From the NCBI GenBank assembly GCA_034509735.1, contig JACGWO010000011.1, forward strand, positions 20,444,979 through 20,508,978: a DNA stretch of 64,000 nt. The letters are read 5' to 3'. This stretch comes from Sesamum alatum. Taxonomy: Eukaryota; Streptophyta; Magnoliopsida; Lamiales; Pedaliaceae. The translations under genes and the position numbers were made by a program. The notes beneath the pieces were generated by a model. The model ran no database searches, was not told where the DNA came from, and saw only the letters and a list, made by a program, of their open reading frames with translations. The stretch's first letter is position 1. The number at the start of each line of letters is the position of its first letter. This document shows, one piece after another, positions 11,917 through 23,440 of this stretch.

Positions 11917-13036
11917 TAAGTTCAAATACACATGTTATAATCTTTTGAAATAAAGTTGTAAATTCAAATTTTAAATACTTAAGTATTTGTTCTATGGAAA
12001 TTGTGCCATCAACATTAATGAACTAAGGAAATTTGACTCCCCCCAAAGTTTTTATGTTGTGCTGTACAAGATATTGAACCACTAATCATATAATCACGAG
12101 ATTGTTGACACGTACAACAAAAAATCACAACACATTAAATGTGTGTTATAATATAGTTCATCATATACAAAATTTTGGGGGGTGGAAAACTTTAAATCTT
12201 CATAATGCATAATCTTATAACGTCATTTTGGATGGAACGGTGGTAAATGATATTTTCTGGTGGATGTAGTCGTATTCGTGTCCATAGATTGTCAAGAGAC
12301 AAGAATAATCTCAAAGACATAAGGTGTTGAATCTCGACCATAATGTGTTTTTTTTGACGTCCTTCTACATAACTAAGTAATCACAAAAGTTGATGATGAA
12401 AACATCAATGTTGGGGTTGAGGTGGCCAATAAAGCTTTAGTCAACACTAACTTGGTTAAATTTTTCAATAAATTGAACATTTAAAATAAACAATAAATAT
12501 TACTGGTTAATAGCTAGAGATTTTGAACACAACGACACCATTTAATTCCATGTAGATTGTTGGTTACATGTAGGAGAGATAATAATGGACTATTAATGGA
12601 TAGGAGCTTAGCGCAGTCATCAAGATTGATCTAGTCTTATATTTTATGCAAAGGCACTTAGCTACATTGGGGATTTAAATTAGAATAATGCCATGACTGA
12701 TAGATATATTAATTATTTATTTCACAACACGTACACAATTTTCATCACAATTTATTTTTAAAAAACATTCAGACGTCCTATTGATTTTTTACCAACCTAG
12801 AACCAATATATTTTTGCATAGCTTGCCGATCTAATCATTAATTTAGTTGACAACTCATTATACTACGATTAACCTAACTATAGTTAGCTCCGCTACACAC
12901 ACTGAACTTTAGATTTGTGGAGCCAAAATTTTCAAGCTTCCACTTCCCTCTTCTCTATATAAACCCACTATTGGCAAAATTTAGCAAATGGAGTTTTCTA
13001 GTTTTTTACCAAAGATATTCAAAGTATAATCTCGAT

Positions 13037-13986
13037 ATGGCATCACCCAGGGGCTTTATTTTTGTAATGATATCATTTAGTATTGCTTTTCTCTTATAAT
13101 GGTTGACCTCCGTCATCTTACCGAAACAAATAGAGATCTGGCCAACCCCTAGCGCATTTTGGGGAAGCAATGTTACCCCAGAGGTTTTTTGTTCTTCTAA
13201 TGGGTCCGAGTGTCAACGATCTGATGCCACATCAAATTTGGTAAATCACCTAAGTACAATCAGGGATATGGACAAAAAAGTAAATTCATATCATCTCGAC
13301 CTTAGTCATCTTGGAGAAGAAAAGATCCCCCCAGAGTTGCTTTGTCTCTTGGTGGTTGTAAGCGATCAACTAGTGCATCGGAACTTGTGATTGACTCAGT
13401 GGCAAAGAGCTTTTGGAGAGAAAACCTAGCTCTTAAAATGAAACGCGAACTCAATCATGCTGGAGAAGAGAAAGATACCCCCGCCGATGGTTGCTGGTTT
13501 GTTCTCTTGCTGGTTGTAAGCGATCAACTACTGAAATAGCATCGGACGTTGTGATTGACACAAAGTGCAAAGGCTTTTCGAAAAAGAAAACTAGCTCAAA
13601 ATGAAGCAGACCTAAATCATCTTGGAGAAGAAAGATCCCCCCCGAGTTGCTGTTATTCTCTTACTGGTTATAAGCGATCTACTACTGCAGCATCGACATG
13701 ATTGACACAAGTTCAATAAGGCTTTCGAGAAGAAGAACTAGCTCAAAATGAAGCCGACTCAAATCATCATTGGAGAAGAAAAGGATCCCCCCGGAGTTGC
13801 TTTGTTCTCTTAGGTGGTTGTAGGAGCGATCAATACTGCGAGATCGGACGTGTGTTGATTTGAACACAAGTGCAAGGCTTTCGAGAAGAAAACTAGCTCA
13901 AATGAAGTGGACCTCAATCATTGGAGAGAGGAAAAATAATACCGCCGGGAGGTTCTGTGTTCTATGTTGGGAGGCGTGGTTGTTAA
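13037..13986 (+). pseudogene. Secreted repeat-peptide gene, copy A (frameshifted)
   Basis: The copy starts with ATG at 13037 in MASPRGFIFVMIS and follows the intact gene unit by unit to SMLGG-C and a TAA at 13984-13986. A TATA box (TATATAAA) lies near 12956, as in copy C. Compared with copy C it carries many one- to three-base indels, mainly insertions, concentrated after 13380, and early stops such as TAA right after the leader. Recognisable cores include 'PPELLCL' near 13330 and units near 13480, 13640 and 13790. It may be a true pseudogene, but the error type looks like uncorrected long-read sequence, so the true gene could be intact. Confidence 0.75.
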
Positions 13987-15042
13987 CCTACAACTTGTTT
14001 GGGTGCCACTCTAAATCAATTTAATAATTCGCCCAAGTAACTATATGCAGCATTTAATGATCCACTTACAGGATGTGTGCATTGTTTTAATGCCACTCCC
14101 CGATGTGTAGATAGACACATTTGGGTAAAGAGAGAAGGGCAGTCATTTCAAATGTTTCTTTATTATGTTTTAGTATTGATGTATAATACGAAATAAATGG
14201 GTGGCACAAGTGTTACAATCTTTTAACCTTTATCTAAGTTATATCCTTGCATATTTCCACATTAATTCTAAAAGTACCTTTATAAAATTCTTTATGTATG
14301 AGTTCTAATCATGCAGATAAATTCAGTTGTAATATTTCTTGTAATTCAATATGATATAACGTATTCATAATGTTAGAAAAAATAATGTTGACCATGCTTA
14401 TAAAATTTGAAAATAAAAGGACAAAATCTTCTACATATCTAGCTTTATGGTGGTAAAAAACTTTCAATAGTATCAATAACATTCTCAGGAACTTCCAATA
14501 AGGGGGTAGACTTTACCCGACCACGGGTTCACCAAATAATAATCATAAAAAAAAGAAATAAAAAGAACAAATGTACATGTTCTGATTTCCTATAAAGTAC
14601 ATATTTCTGCATGAAGTTGTTGTTTTTAACGAAGAAGTGAAACTTGGAAAGAAAAAATAAACAAGGAGAAGAGTTAGAAAAAAAGAAAAAGTGCTGCCAA
14701 ATTTTACAGTTCTTATCTTGCATTAGGGTCATTTGTGGCTGGTCACTTATTTATGAAGCACTGACGAACGGGACGTTATAATGAAAATATCTGCTGGTTT
14801 TGATACTGAGTAAACAAAAAATTGCGTAGAGCATAGTCAGCAAATTTTAGAGGTATAATCTCTATGTCAATAATTTCATGACTCCACGAAGAAAAATGGG
14901 GAAGATGCATGAAACGAAAGTCCCTTTCCTATGCAGTTGATAAGGATTTAAATTGATAACGCATCATAATTTTAGATTATCCTATTTGACCAAACTCTAA
15001 ATACAACGAACGCCATTATGTAAGAATGAGAATAAAAATTTA

Positions 15043-15340
15043 AGGCACAACATAAACTTAACTATTAGTGTCCACAACGTAGGGAATATCATTGTTGCAT
15101 CTGGCCATTTTTAAACTTAACTATCAGGTCACAAACACCTCTATGGTTTATTATATTAAGCCTGGTTTTGGCATATGCTAATGGAAAAACACTTTTGAGT
15201 TGTGTATTGTTTCTAGTCGTAACAATTCCAAAATGAACTAGACACTCGGGCATTTATTGTTTATCGCCATTGCCCATTGCATTGCCATGAACCTACACAT
15301 GTTTTAACTACTATGTTCATCTGCGAAGCTATGAAACAAA
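15043..15340. repeat. Loop of the palindrome
   Basis: Unpaired sequence between the two arms. It matches 22148-22430 upstream of copy C in single orientation (shared: CATATGCTAATGGAAAAAC and GTGTATTGTTTCTAGTCG). Loop plus right arm therefore equals one copy C block, and only the left arm is extra. Confidence 0.7.
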
Positions 15341-16153
15341 TTAATTTTTATTCTCATTCTTACATAACGGAGTTCGTTGTATTAGAGTTTGGTCAAATAG
15401 GAATAATCTAAAATTATGATGGCGTTTTATTCATTTAATCCTATCAACTGCATAGGGAAAGGGACTTTCGTCCATGCTCCTCCCATCTTTTCTGGTCGTG
15501 AGTCATGAATTATTGACATAGAATATACTAAAATTTGTGACTAGTCCCCCGTGCTCTACGCAATTTTTTGTTACTCAGTATCAGAAAACCAGCAAGAATT
15601 TTTCATTATAACAGTCCGTTCGTACAATGCTTCATAAATAGAATACCAAGCGCAATGACTCTAATGCAAGATAAGAACTGGGTATAAATGTTTGGCAAGA
15701 CTTTTTTCTTTGTTTTTCTAACTCTTCTCACTCTGTTTATTTTTTCTTTCCAAGTTTCAAACCTTCTTCGTAAAAACAACAACAAATTGCACATGCAGAA
15801 ATAGTAAATTTTATACGGAAAATATGTTACTGTATTTGTATGTTTTTATTTCTTTCTTTTAATTAGTAATTAATTTGGTGATTCGGTAGAAAGTTACCCA
15901 TTATTGAAGTTCTTTGAGAGATGTTATTGATATATTGAAAGTTTTACCAACCACATAAAGCTTAGTACTATGTGAGAAGATTTTGTCCTTTTATTTTTCA
16001 AAATTTAATCAAGCAGGTCAAACATTATTTTTCCTAGCAGCATTATGAAACGTTATTATCATATTGAAATTACAAAGACTATTTACAACTGAATTTATCT
16101 GATGATTAGAACCTTATACATAAACGAAGTTTATAGAAAAGGCTATTTTTAGA

Positions 16154-16156
<3 letters not shown>

Positions 16157-16196
<40 letters not shown>

Positions 16197-16240
16197 TTTT
16201 TTTTAAATTTTATTTTATTTTTTTTTTATTTTTTTTAATG
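16157..16240. repeat. Anomalous T-rich run in the right arm
   Basis: About 36 T residues, then interrupted T runs, replace a short normal sequence found at the same place in copy C (around 23165-23180, reading GTACTTTAGAATTAATGAT). A long homopolymer at one site of only one copy suggests slippage or a low-quality consensus. Confidence 0.6.
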
Positions 16241-16493
16241 GTGATAAAGCAAGGATATATATTGTAGATAAGGTAAAAGATTAAAAACTTGTGCCACCCA
16301 TTTATTTGCGTTTATACATATATAAGACATAATAAATTTGAAATGACTGCCCTTCTCTCTACCAAATGTGTCTATCTACACATCGGTGAGTGGCATAAAA
16401 CAATGCACACATTCTTGTAAGTGGATCATTAAATGTGCATATAGTACTTGGGCGATTATTAATTATTTAGAGTGGCACAAACAAGTTGTAGGT

Positions 16494-17381
16494 TTTAAAC
16501 AACACACCCAACATAGAACACAGAACCTCCGGCGGTATTTTTCCCTCCAAGATGATTGAGGTCCACTTCATTTGAGCTAGTTTTCTTCTCGAAAGCTTTG
16601 CACTTGTGTCAATCACAACGTCCGATGCAGTAGTTTGATCGCTTACAACCACTAAGAGAACAAAGCAACTCCGGGGTGATTTTTCTTCTCCAAGATGATT
16701 GAGGTCGGCTTCATTTGAGCTGTTTTTCTTCTCCAAAGCCTTTGAACTTGTGTCAATCATGTCGGATGCAGTAAAGATCGCTTATAACCAGCAAGAGAAT
16801 AAAGCAACTCGGGGGGTCTTTTTCTTCTCCAAAGATGATTTAGGTCGGCTTCATTTGAGCAGTTTTCTTCTCGAAAGCCTTTGCCTTGTGTCAATCACAA
16901 CGTCCGATGCAGTAGTTGAATCGCTTACAACCAGCAAGAGAAAAAGCAACTCGGGGTATCTTTTCTTTCTCCAGCATGATTGAGGTCGGCTTCATTTGAG
17001 CTAGTTTTCTTACTCCAAAGTCTTTGCACTTGAGTCAATCACAACGTTCGATGCACTAAAAAAAAATTGATCGCTTACAACCACAAGAGAACAAAGCAAC
17101 TCTGGGGGGATCTTTTCTTCTCCAAGATGACTAAGGTCGAGATGATATGAATTTACTTTTTTGTCATACCTTGTACTTAGGTGATTTACCAAATTTGATG
17201 TGGCATCAGAATCGTTGACACGGACCCATTAGAGAAACAAAAACCTCTGGGGTAACATTGCTTAAAATGGCTAGGGTTGGCCAGATCTCTATTTGTTTCT
17301 ATAAGATGAGAGCGTCACCATTATAAGAGAAAGCAATAACTAATGATATCATTACAAAATAAAGCCCCTGGGTGATGCCAT
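16494..17381 (-). pseudogene. Secreted repeat-peptide gene, copy B (frameshifted)
   Basis: On the minus strand the start ATG is at 17379-17381 (MASPRG leader after the frame is followed) and the stop region is at about 16494. TATA-like sequence is at 17449-17457. All six units of copy C can be followed, but single-base indels break the frame in nearly every unit. The Cys-to-Tyr change of unit 4 is present as in copy C ('TTATAACCAGC' near 16783). It is the mirror image of copy A and lies 6.9 kb from the intact copy C. Confidence 0.75.
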
Positions 17382-18480
17382 ATTCGAGTTGAATATCTTT
17401 GGTAAAAAAACTAGAAAACTCCATTTGCTAAATTTTGCCAATAGTGGGTTTATATAGAAGAAGAGGAAGTGGAAGCTTGAAAATTTTGGCTCCACAATCT
17501 AAGTTCAGTGTGTGTAGCGGAGCCTAACTATAGTTAGGTTAATCGTAGTAATAATGAGTTGTCACTAAATTAATGATTAGATCGGCAAGCTATGCAAAAA
17601 TATATTTGGTTCTAGGTTTGGTACAAAAATCAATAGGACTGAATTTTTTTTTAAAATAAATGTGATGAAATTGTGTACGTGTTGTGAAACTAAAAATAAT
17701 TAATATATCTATCAGTCATGGCATTATTTCTAATTTAAATCCCCTAATGTAAGCTAAGTGCCTTTGCATAAAATATAAAGACTAGATCAATTTTATGACT
17801 GCGCTAAGCTCCTATCCATTAATAGTCCATTTATTATTCTCTCCTACATGTAACCAACAATCTACATGGAATTAAATAGTTGTCGTTGTGGTCAAATAGT
17901 GCTATTAACCAGTATATTTATTGTTTATTTTAAATGTGCAATTTATTGAAAAATTTTTACCAAGTTAGTGTTGACTAAAGCTTTATTGGCCACCTCAACC
18001 CCAACATTGATGTTTCATCATCAACTTTTGTGATTACTTAGTTATGTAGAAGGACGTCGAAAAAAACACATTATGGTCGAGATTCAACAACCTTTATGTC
18101 TTTGATTATTCTGTCTCTTGACAATCTATGGACACGAATACGACTACATCCACCAGAAAATATCATACCACTGTTTCCATCAAAATGAGTTATAAGATTA
18201 TGCATTATGAAGATTTAAAGTTTTTCCACCCAAAATTTTTGTATTATGATGAACTATATTATAACACACATTTAATGTGTGATTTTTGTTGTACGTGTCA
18301 ACAATCTCGTGATTATATGATTAGTGGTTCAATATCTTGGGGGTAAGGCACAACATAAACTTTGGGGAGTCAAATTTCCTAGTTCATTAATGTTGATGGC
18401 ACAATTCCATAGAACAAATATAAGTATTTAAAATTTGAATTACACTTTTTTCAAAAGATTAACATGTGTATTTGAACTTA

Positions 18481-21400
18481 CATTACAAAAAAATATTTTA
18501 TTGAGATTGATTTTGGGACGGAGGTTGGAACAGTATGTTGTCCCATTTCAATATTGGTACAGAATTTGGGACGGACGACGTTGGGGCGAAATAATATCGG
18601 TCCAAAAAAAGCCCTGTCCCAAAATATTTGGGACGATTTGGGACAGATTTGGCAACTGTCCCAAAATTTGGAATGACATTTGGGACAAGCCTAACAAGCC
18701 CTCCAAATATGTTCAAAGGATGGATAATTTAAATAACAGTTTGGACGGCATGAACGAATGGGTGGGACGGATTGTCGTTCCAAATTCCATCCCTAATTTT
18801 AAAACCGGACATTTAATACTGGAACGATTATTGGGACGTGTTCGGACACGTTTTTATTTTTATTTGGGACGACTTACGGACGGTTAGGGACGAATTTTGA
18901 AATCGGACGCATTATTTTGGAACAATCGTTGGGACGGTGTTTGGAACATGAACCTTTTCTTTTTATTTGGGATAAAATGTCGTTCGAAATTCTGCCCCTA
19001 ATTTTAATTAATTTTAAAAATAATTCGATGCATTTTCTCTATATTTTTTTTGTAATATTGCATTAAATTTTCTAATTGAAGACAACATTTCTCATACGAA
19101 AGAAATTCAAATTAACCAAAATATATTGTATTGTTTTACATCCGAATTTAAAAGGAAAACACATAAGAAAGAAATCAAAATTAGGCAAAATATATTGTAT
19201 TGTTTACATCCGATGTCAAAGGAAAACATAAATATCCTAGTCTAACGGCTGGGCGGATGTTGGTCTGTAGGCTCATCCTCTGCCCACTGCTGCGTGGACT
19301 CCTCGACTGGGACGTCAACAGCCGAGGATCGTACCTATCATAAGTGTGACCTTCAATTTAGGAGACAAAATATACTCACAATAATAATCTATTGAATGTG
19401 ACTAATCACTGCTATAATTTAATAGTTTGTTTATATACAGAAACAAGAAACCCATCAACTTCCGTACATTATTTTATTTGTGGCTCATGCCAGTAGAATG
19501 ACCTTCCAATTCAATACACAACAATCATGAGCTTTACCAATACTAGAAACACCCGTTGACGCCACATGACATCAAGTAGTTTGATTATCATGCTGGTTCT
19601 AATGATGCTCGTAAAGACCTTATCTCATCTCAAAGCATATATGTCAAAACAGAATACTTTTGCATAATGCCATGAAACCTCACAACCAACCTAGGCTCTC
19701 AAAGACATTATCATCTCAAAATAAAACATGTCCAAAAACAACATCCTTTGCATAATGCCAAAAGACATCAGAGCCAACTAGGCCATGATCTACCAATAAA
19801 TCTTAACCGAATAACAACCAACTATCAACTTTGGAAACTTTGGAATATAAGTAAATATGCACCACAAGATAATGCCTTGATAAACCAGCTAACTGTTATA
19901 TAGATTCACATTTCATAGCAAGCAGAATAAAGACTGATAAATCAACATTAATGCCAGGGTAAGCATACAAGTTAAATGCCGGTGAAAACTTCAGCAGCTC
20001 TAATTAGGGCATATAGAATGCTTTTTTTATTAAGAAGAAATGAAACAAAAAGAATGTACACCAAACAGGTAGTAATTTTGCAAACTTTTCTCTGTATATA
20101 GTTTAGCATCATGATAAGAAACAAACTTTAATGTTTTGTAAAATACCTGATGTGTCTCTGCCTGAGAAGAAACAATCTCCAGTAAATGTTGACAGTGCAA
20201 TCTCTTACATACACAGAACAAAACCAACATAAGGAAAAGGGACAACAGCCTTCATATGAACAAGAGTTTGGCGAGTTGATTTTGCATAATTTGACACATC
20301 AATTTAGAAGGTTGGAATCAGTCCTTTCAGATCAACAATGAATAATTCACAAATGAGAAAACTAGCCAAATAAAAGATTCAATAAAAATAGGAAGTGTGA
20401 TCACAACTTAAATTCCGATGCATTATTAAGTAGACAATCACAAATTGGGAAAGCAGTCTAGAAAGACTTCATACAGAATTGAGCAATACTAAGATATTCA
20501 TTCACTTCACACAGCAAGATCCCTTTGCACGATCTGCACCAATCAACTTGCCTCAAAGTTCTTTTGTACCCTTCAGAAATGAAAGGGAGAAAATCACAGT
20601 GAACGGATTAAGAATAACATCAACTTCAATTACACATACATAGTAGAAACACTAAGATAACGTGGGAGAAGAGAAAATTCAGAGGCTTACCCTTCAGAAG
20701 CTAGAATATTAAAAACAACGAGTAACATTGGGTGAAGAACATCCATATTTCTTACAGGATAAGAACTAAGGAATGTATTATGAAAAAACAACCAGCAACA
20801 CCAAATCAGTCCTCAAACAATGTTATACGAACTATACCGTACCTTGAGAGTTTCAGACGATCCGAAGCGAATCTGTAGAGAGAGGGGCGTGGTGCGGCGT
20901 TGTGCAGCGGTGCGGCAGTGCGATTGAGCGTGGTGCGGCGGTGGCGGCTGAGCGTCTGAGCGGTGGGGCGGCGGAGCGGCTTAAACGTCGGTGCGAGCGC
21001 TGAGCGTGGATGCTGGTTGAGGGAGAGAGGGGCTAGGGTTTTGGGGGGGAAATAATGCTGAAACAAACAGAGGTTGGGAAAGGATCACGCGGTGATTAGA
21101 GACTAGAGAGGAACAGAGAAACTGGATACTGTAAATGTGTTCTCAGTTCTTTGTATTGTATTATTTACCTAATAAATGTACAAAAATTACTAATATATGT
21201 ATATTATATATAGAGAGTATATTGATAAATAAAAATCAAATTAAAAAAGAACAAAGAGAGAAATTAATGAAAAAAATAGTGTCAACCTTACGGTCCAAAA
21301 TTTACTGATTTTTTGTTGTTAAAGATTTTAAATTTTTTTAAAAAAAAGTCTAATTTGTCACAAATATATTCTATTCATGATACATTTAACTTTGCTAATG

Positions 21401-22129
21401 TTTTAAAAAAAAGTTTTGTAAGAATTTTGTAAGGTAATGTCATATCTTGTAAAAATTAATGCAATTGTTAAGAAACTTCAACTTTCTCGTAACAACCAAG
21501 ACTCCTCCACCGCCTCAACATACTACCAAGACCAACCATTCTAACATTCATCAATTCTTTAACACATTAGGAAACTCATTACAGTTAAATTTCAAGAACA
21601 ATATTGTCAAACACATTTCTTCTCAATGTGCATGACGAAATTATTGTTGGCAGTATTTGGGACTATTTTTGGGGACGATAAATTATATAGATCATTCTAT
21701 AAAGTAGCCGTGATATTGTGTGGGGGATTCGATGGGGCGGCTATTGGACTAGCAAAACCCCGTTTTGTCGCAAAAAGATGATCACCCATCGTTCCCAATT
21801 AATTTCTTTTTGTCGGTCGTCCACATGTGTGCCTAAGTTTGGAGGGATCTAAAGCACAATGTCGTCCCAAACGTCGTCCCAAACTATTTCCGTACAAAAA
21901 TATTGCAACGACATCTTGGGGCTGATTTTGGGGACAGTTTATTTTTTAGTGCTATATTCGGATGGAATTTGGGACGAACAATTTATTTTGGGACGATACT
22001 CGTTGGTATAAGACCTTCCGTTCCAAGTCCGTCCTAAATCGTCCCAATACGGTGGCAAAGTAGGACAACTATTGGGACAAATGTTGGCCGTTGGCCCAAA
22101 ATTCCGTCAACGTCTTTTTTTTTGTAGTG
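18481..22129. mobile_element. Non-autonomous CACTA (En/Spm-like) transposon, 3.65 kb
   Basis: The left end reads CATTACAAAAAAA (a one-base variant of CACTAC) and the right end, read inward, CACTACAAAAAAAAA. The 3-bp target duplication TTA is present on both sides (18478-18480 and 22130-22132), as the superfamily requires. Both subterminal zones (18520-18960 and 21640-22110) are dense in GGGACG/CGTCCC repeats, the usual transposase-binding arrangement. No transposase is recognisable, so mobilisation would need another element. The interior looks gene-derived (see 19240-21120). Confidence 0.85.
19240..21120 (-). pseudogene. Gene-like fragment carried inside the CACTA element
   Basis: On the minus strand the stretch looks like host gene sequence. 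A GC-rich 5' part with CCAAAACCCTAGCC near 21030-21050 and no stop for 86 codons (20806-21066) runs into CTCTCAAG|GTACGG, a good splice donor at 20841-20842. Far downstream, near 19265-19330, an acidic stretch (VDVPVEES... QWAEDEPTDQHPP) ends in a stop and looks like a protein C-terminus. Capture of host exons by CACTA elements is known. I do not recognise the parent gene and the exon chain is not proven. Confidence 0.4.
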
Positions 22130-23440
22130 TTAATACCATTTACTTTATATATCGAATAACAACGTAGTTGGAATATCAATTGTTGCACTGGCCAGTTTTA
22201 AACTTAACTATTAGTGTCCACAACAACGACCTCTAGGTTTATTAATTATAAGCCGGTTTGGCATATGCTAATGGAAAAACACTTTTGAGTTGTGTATTGT
22301 TTCTAGTCGTAACAATTCCAAATGAACTAGACCCACTTGGCATATTTATTGTTTATTGCCTTGCCCATGCCAATACACATGTTTAACTACTATGTTCATT
22401 GCGAAGCTATCAAACAAATTAATTTTTATTCTCATTCTTACATAACGGAGTTCGTTGTATTAGAGTTTGGTCAAATAGGAATAATATAAAATTATGATGC
22501 GTTTTATCAATTTAATCCTATCAACTGCATAGGGAAAGGGACTTTCGTCATGCTCTTCCCATCTTTTCTGGTCGTGGAGTCATGAAATTATTGAACATAG
22601 AATATACTAAAATTTGTGACTAGTCGTGCTCTACGCAATTTTTTGTTACTCAGTATCAAAACCAGCAAGAATTTTTTATTATAACGTCCGTTCGTCGGTG
22701 CTTCATAAATAAGTGACTAGCCACAAATGACCCTAATGCAAGATAAGAACTGTAAAATTTGGCAGCAGTTTTTCTTTTTTTCTAAATCTTCTCCTTGTTT
22801 ATTTTTTCTTTCCAAGTTTCACTTCTTCGTAAAAACAACAACTTCATGCAGAAATAGTATTTATAGGAAATATGTACATTTTGTTCGTTTTTATTTCTTT
22901 CTTTTATTGATATTATTTGGTGATCGTAGAAAGTTACCCCTTATTGAAGTTCTTGAGAATGTTATTGATACTATTGAAAGTTTTACCACCATAAAGCTAG
23001 ATATGTAAGAAGATTTTGTCCTTTTATTTTTCAAATTTTATAAGCATGGTCAACATTATTTTTCTACATTATGAATACGTTATTATCATATTGAATTACA
23101 AAAATATTACAACTGAATTTATCTGATGGTTAGAACTTATACATAAAGAATTTTTATAAAGGTACTTTAGAATTAATGATGAATAAGCAAGGATATAACT
23201 TAGATAAAGGTTAAAAGATGTAACACTTGTGCCACCCATTTATTTCGTTATACATCAATACTAAACATAATAAAGAACATTTGAAATGACTGCCCTTCTC
23301 TCTTACCCAAATGTGTCTATCTACACATCGGTGAGTGGCATAAAACAATGCACACATTCTTGTAAGTGTATCATTAAATGTGCATATAGTTACTTGGGCG
23401 AATTATTAAATTATTAGAGTGGCACAAACAAGTTGTAGGT

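Larger units (their letters stand above)
10580..19793. repeat. Giant inverted repeat (palindrome), arms about 4.4 kb, loop about 0.3 kb
   Basis: The left arm (about 10580-15042) reads as the reverse complement of the right arm (about 15341-19793). Paired landmarks: GTTGGCTCTGATG at 10581 against CATCAGAGCCAAC near 19770; the 'GGATGAGCCTACAGACC' block near 11090 against its complement near 19262; peptide-gene copy A against copy B; the block near 14905-15040 against 15341-15500. The loop (15043-15340) exists once here and again, unfolded, at about 22148-22430. Differences between the arms are mostly insertions and deletions of one to a few bases. See findings for an assembly-error reading. Confidence 0.85.

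Noticed and set aside
20806..21066. Independent gene for an 86-residue Arg/Pro-rich protein
   Set aside because: The frame lacks an ATG start and lies inside a CACTA element beside a splice donor; treated as captured gene sequence.
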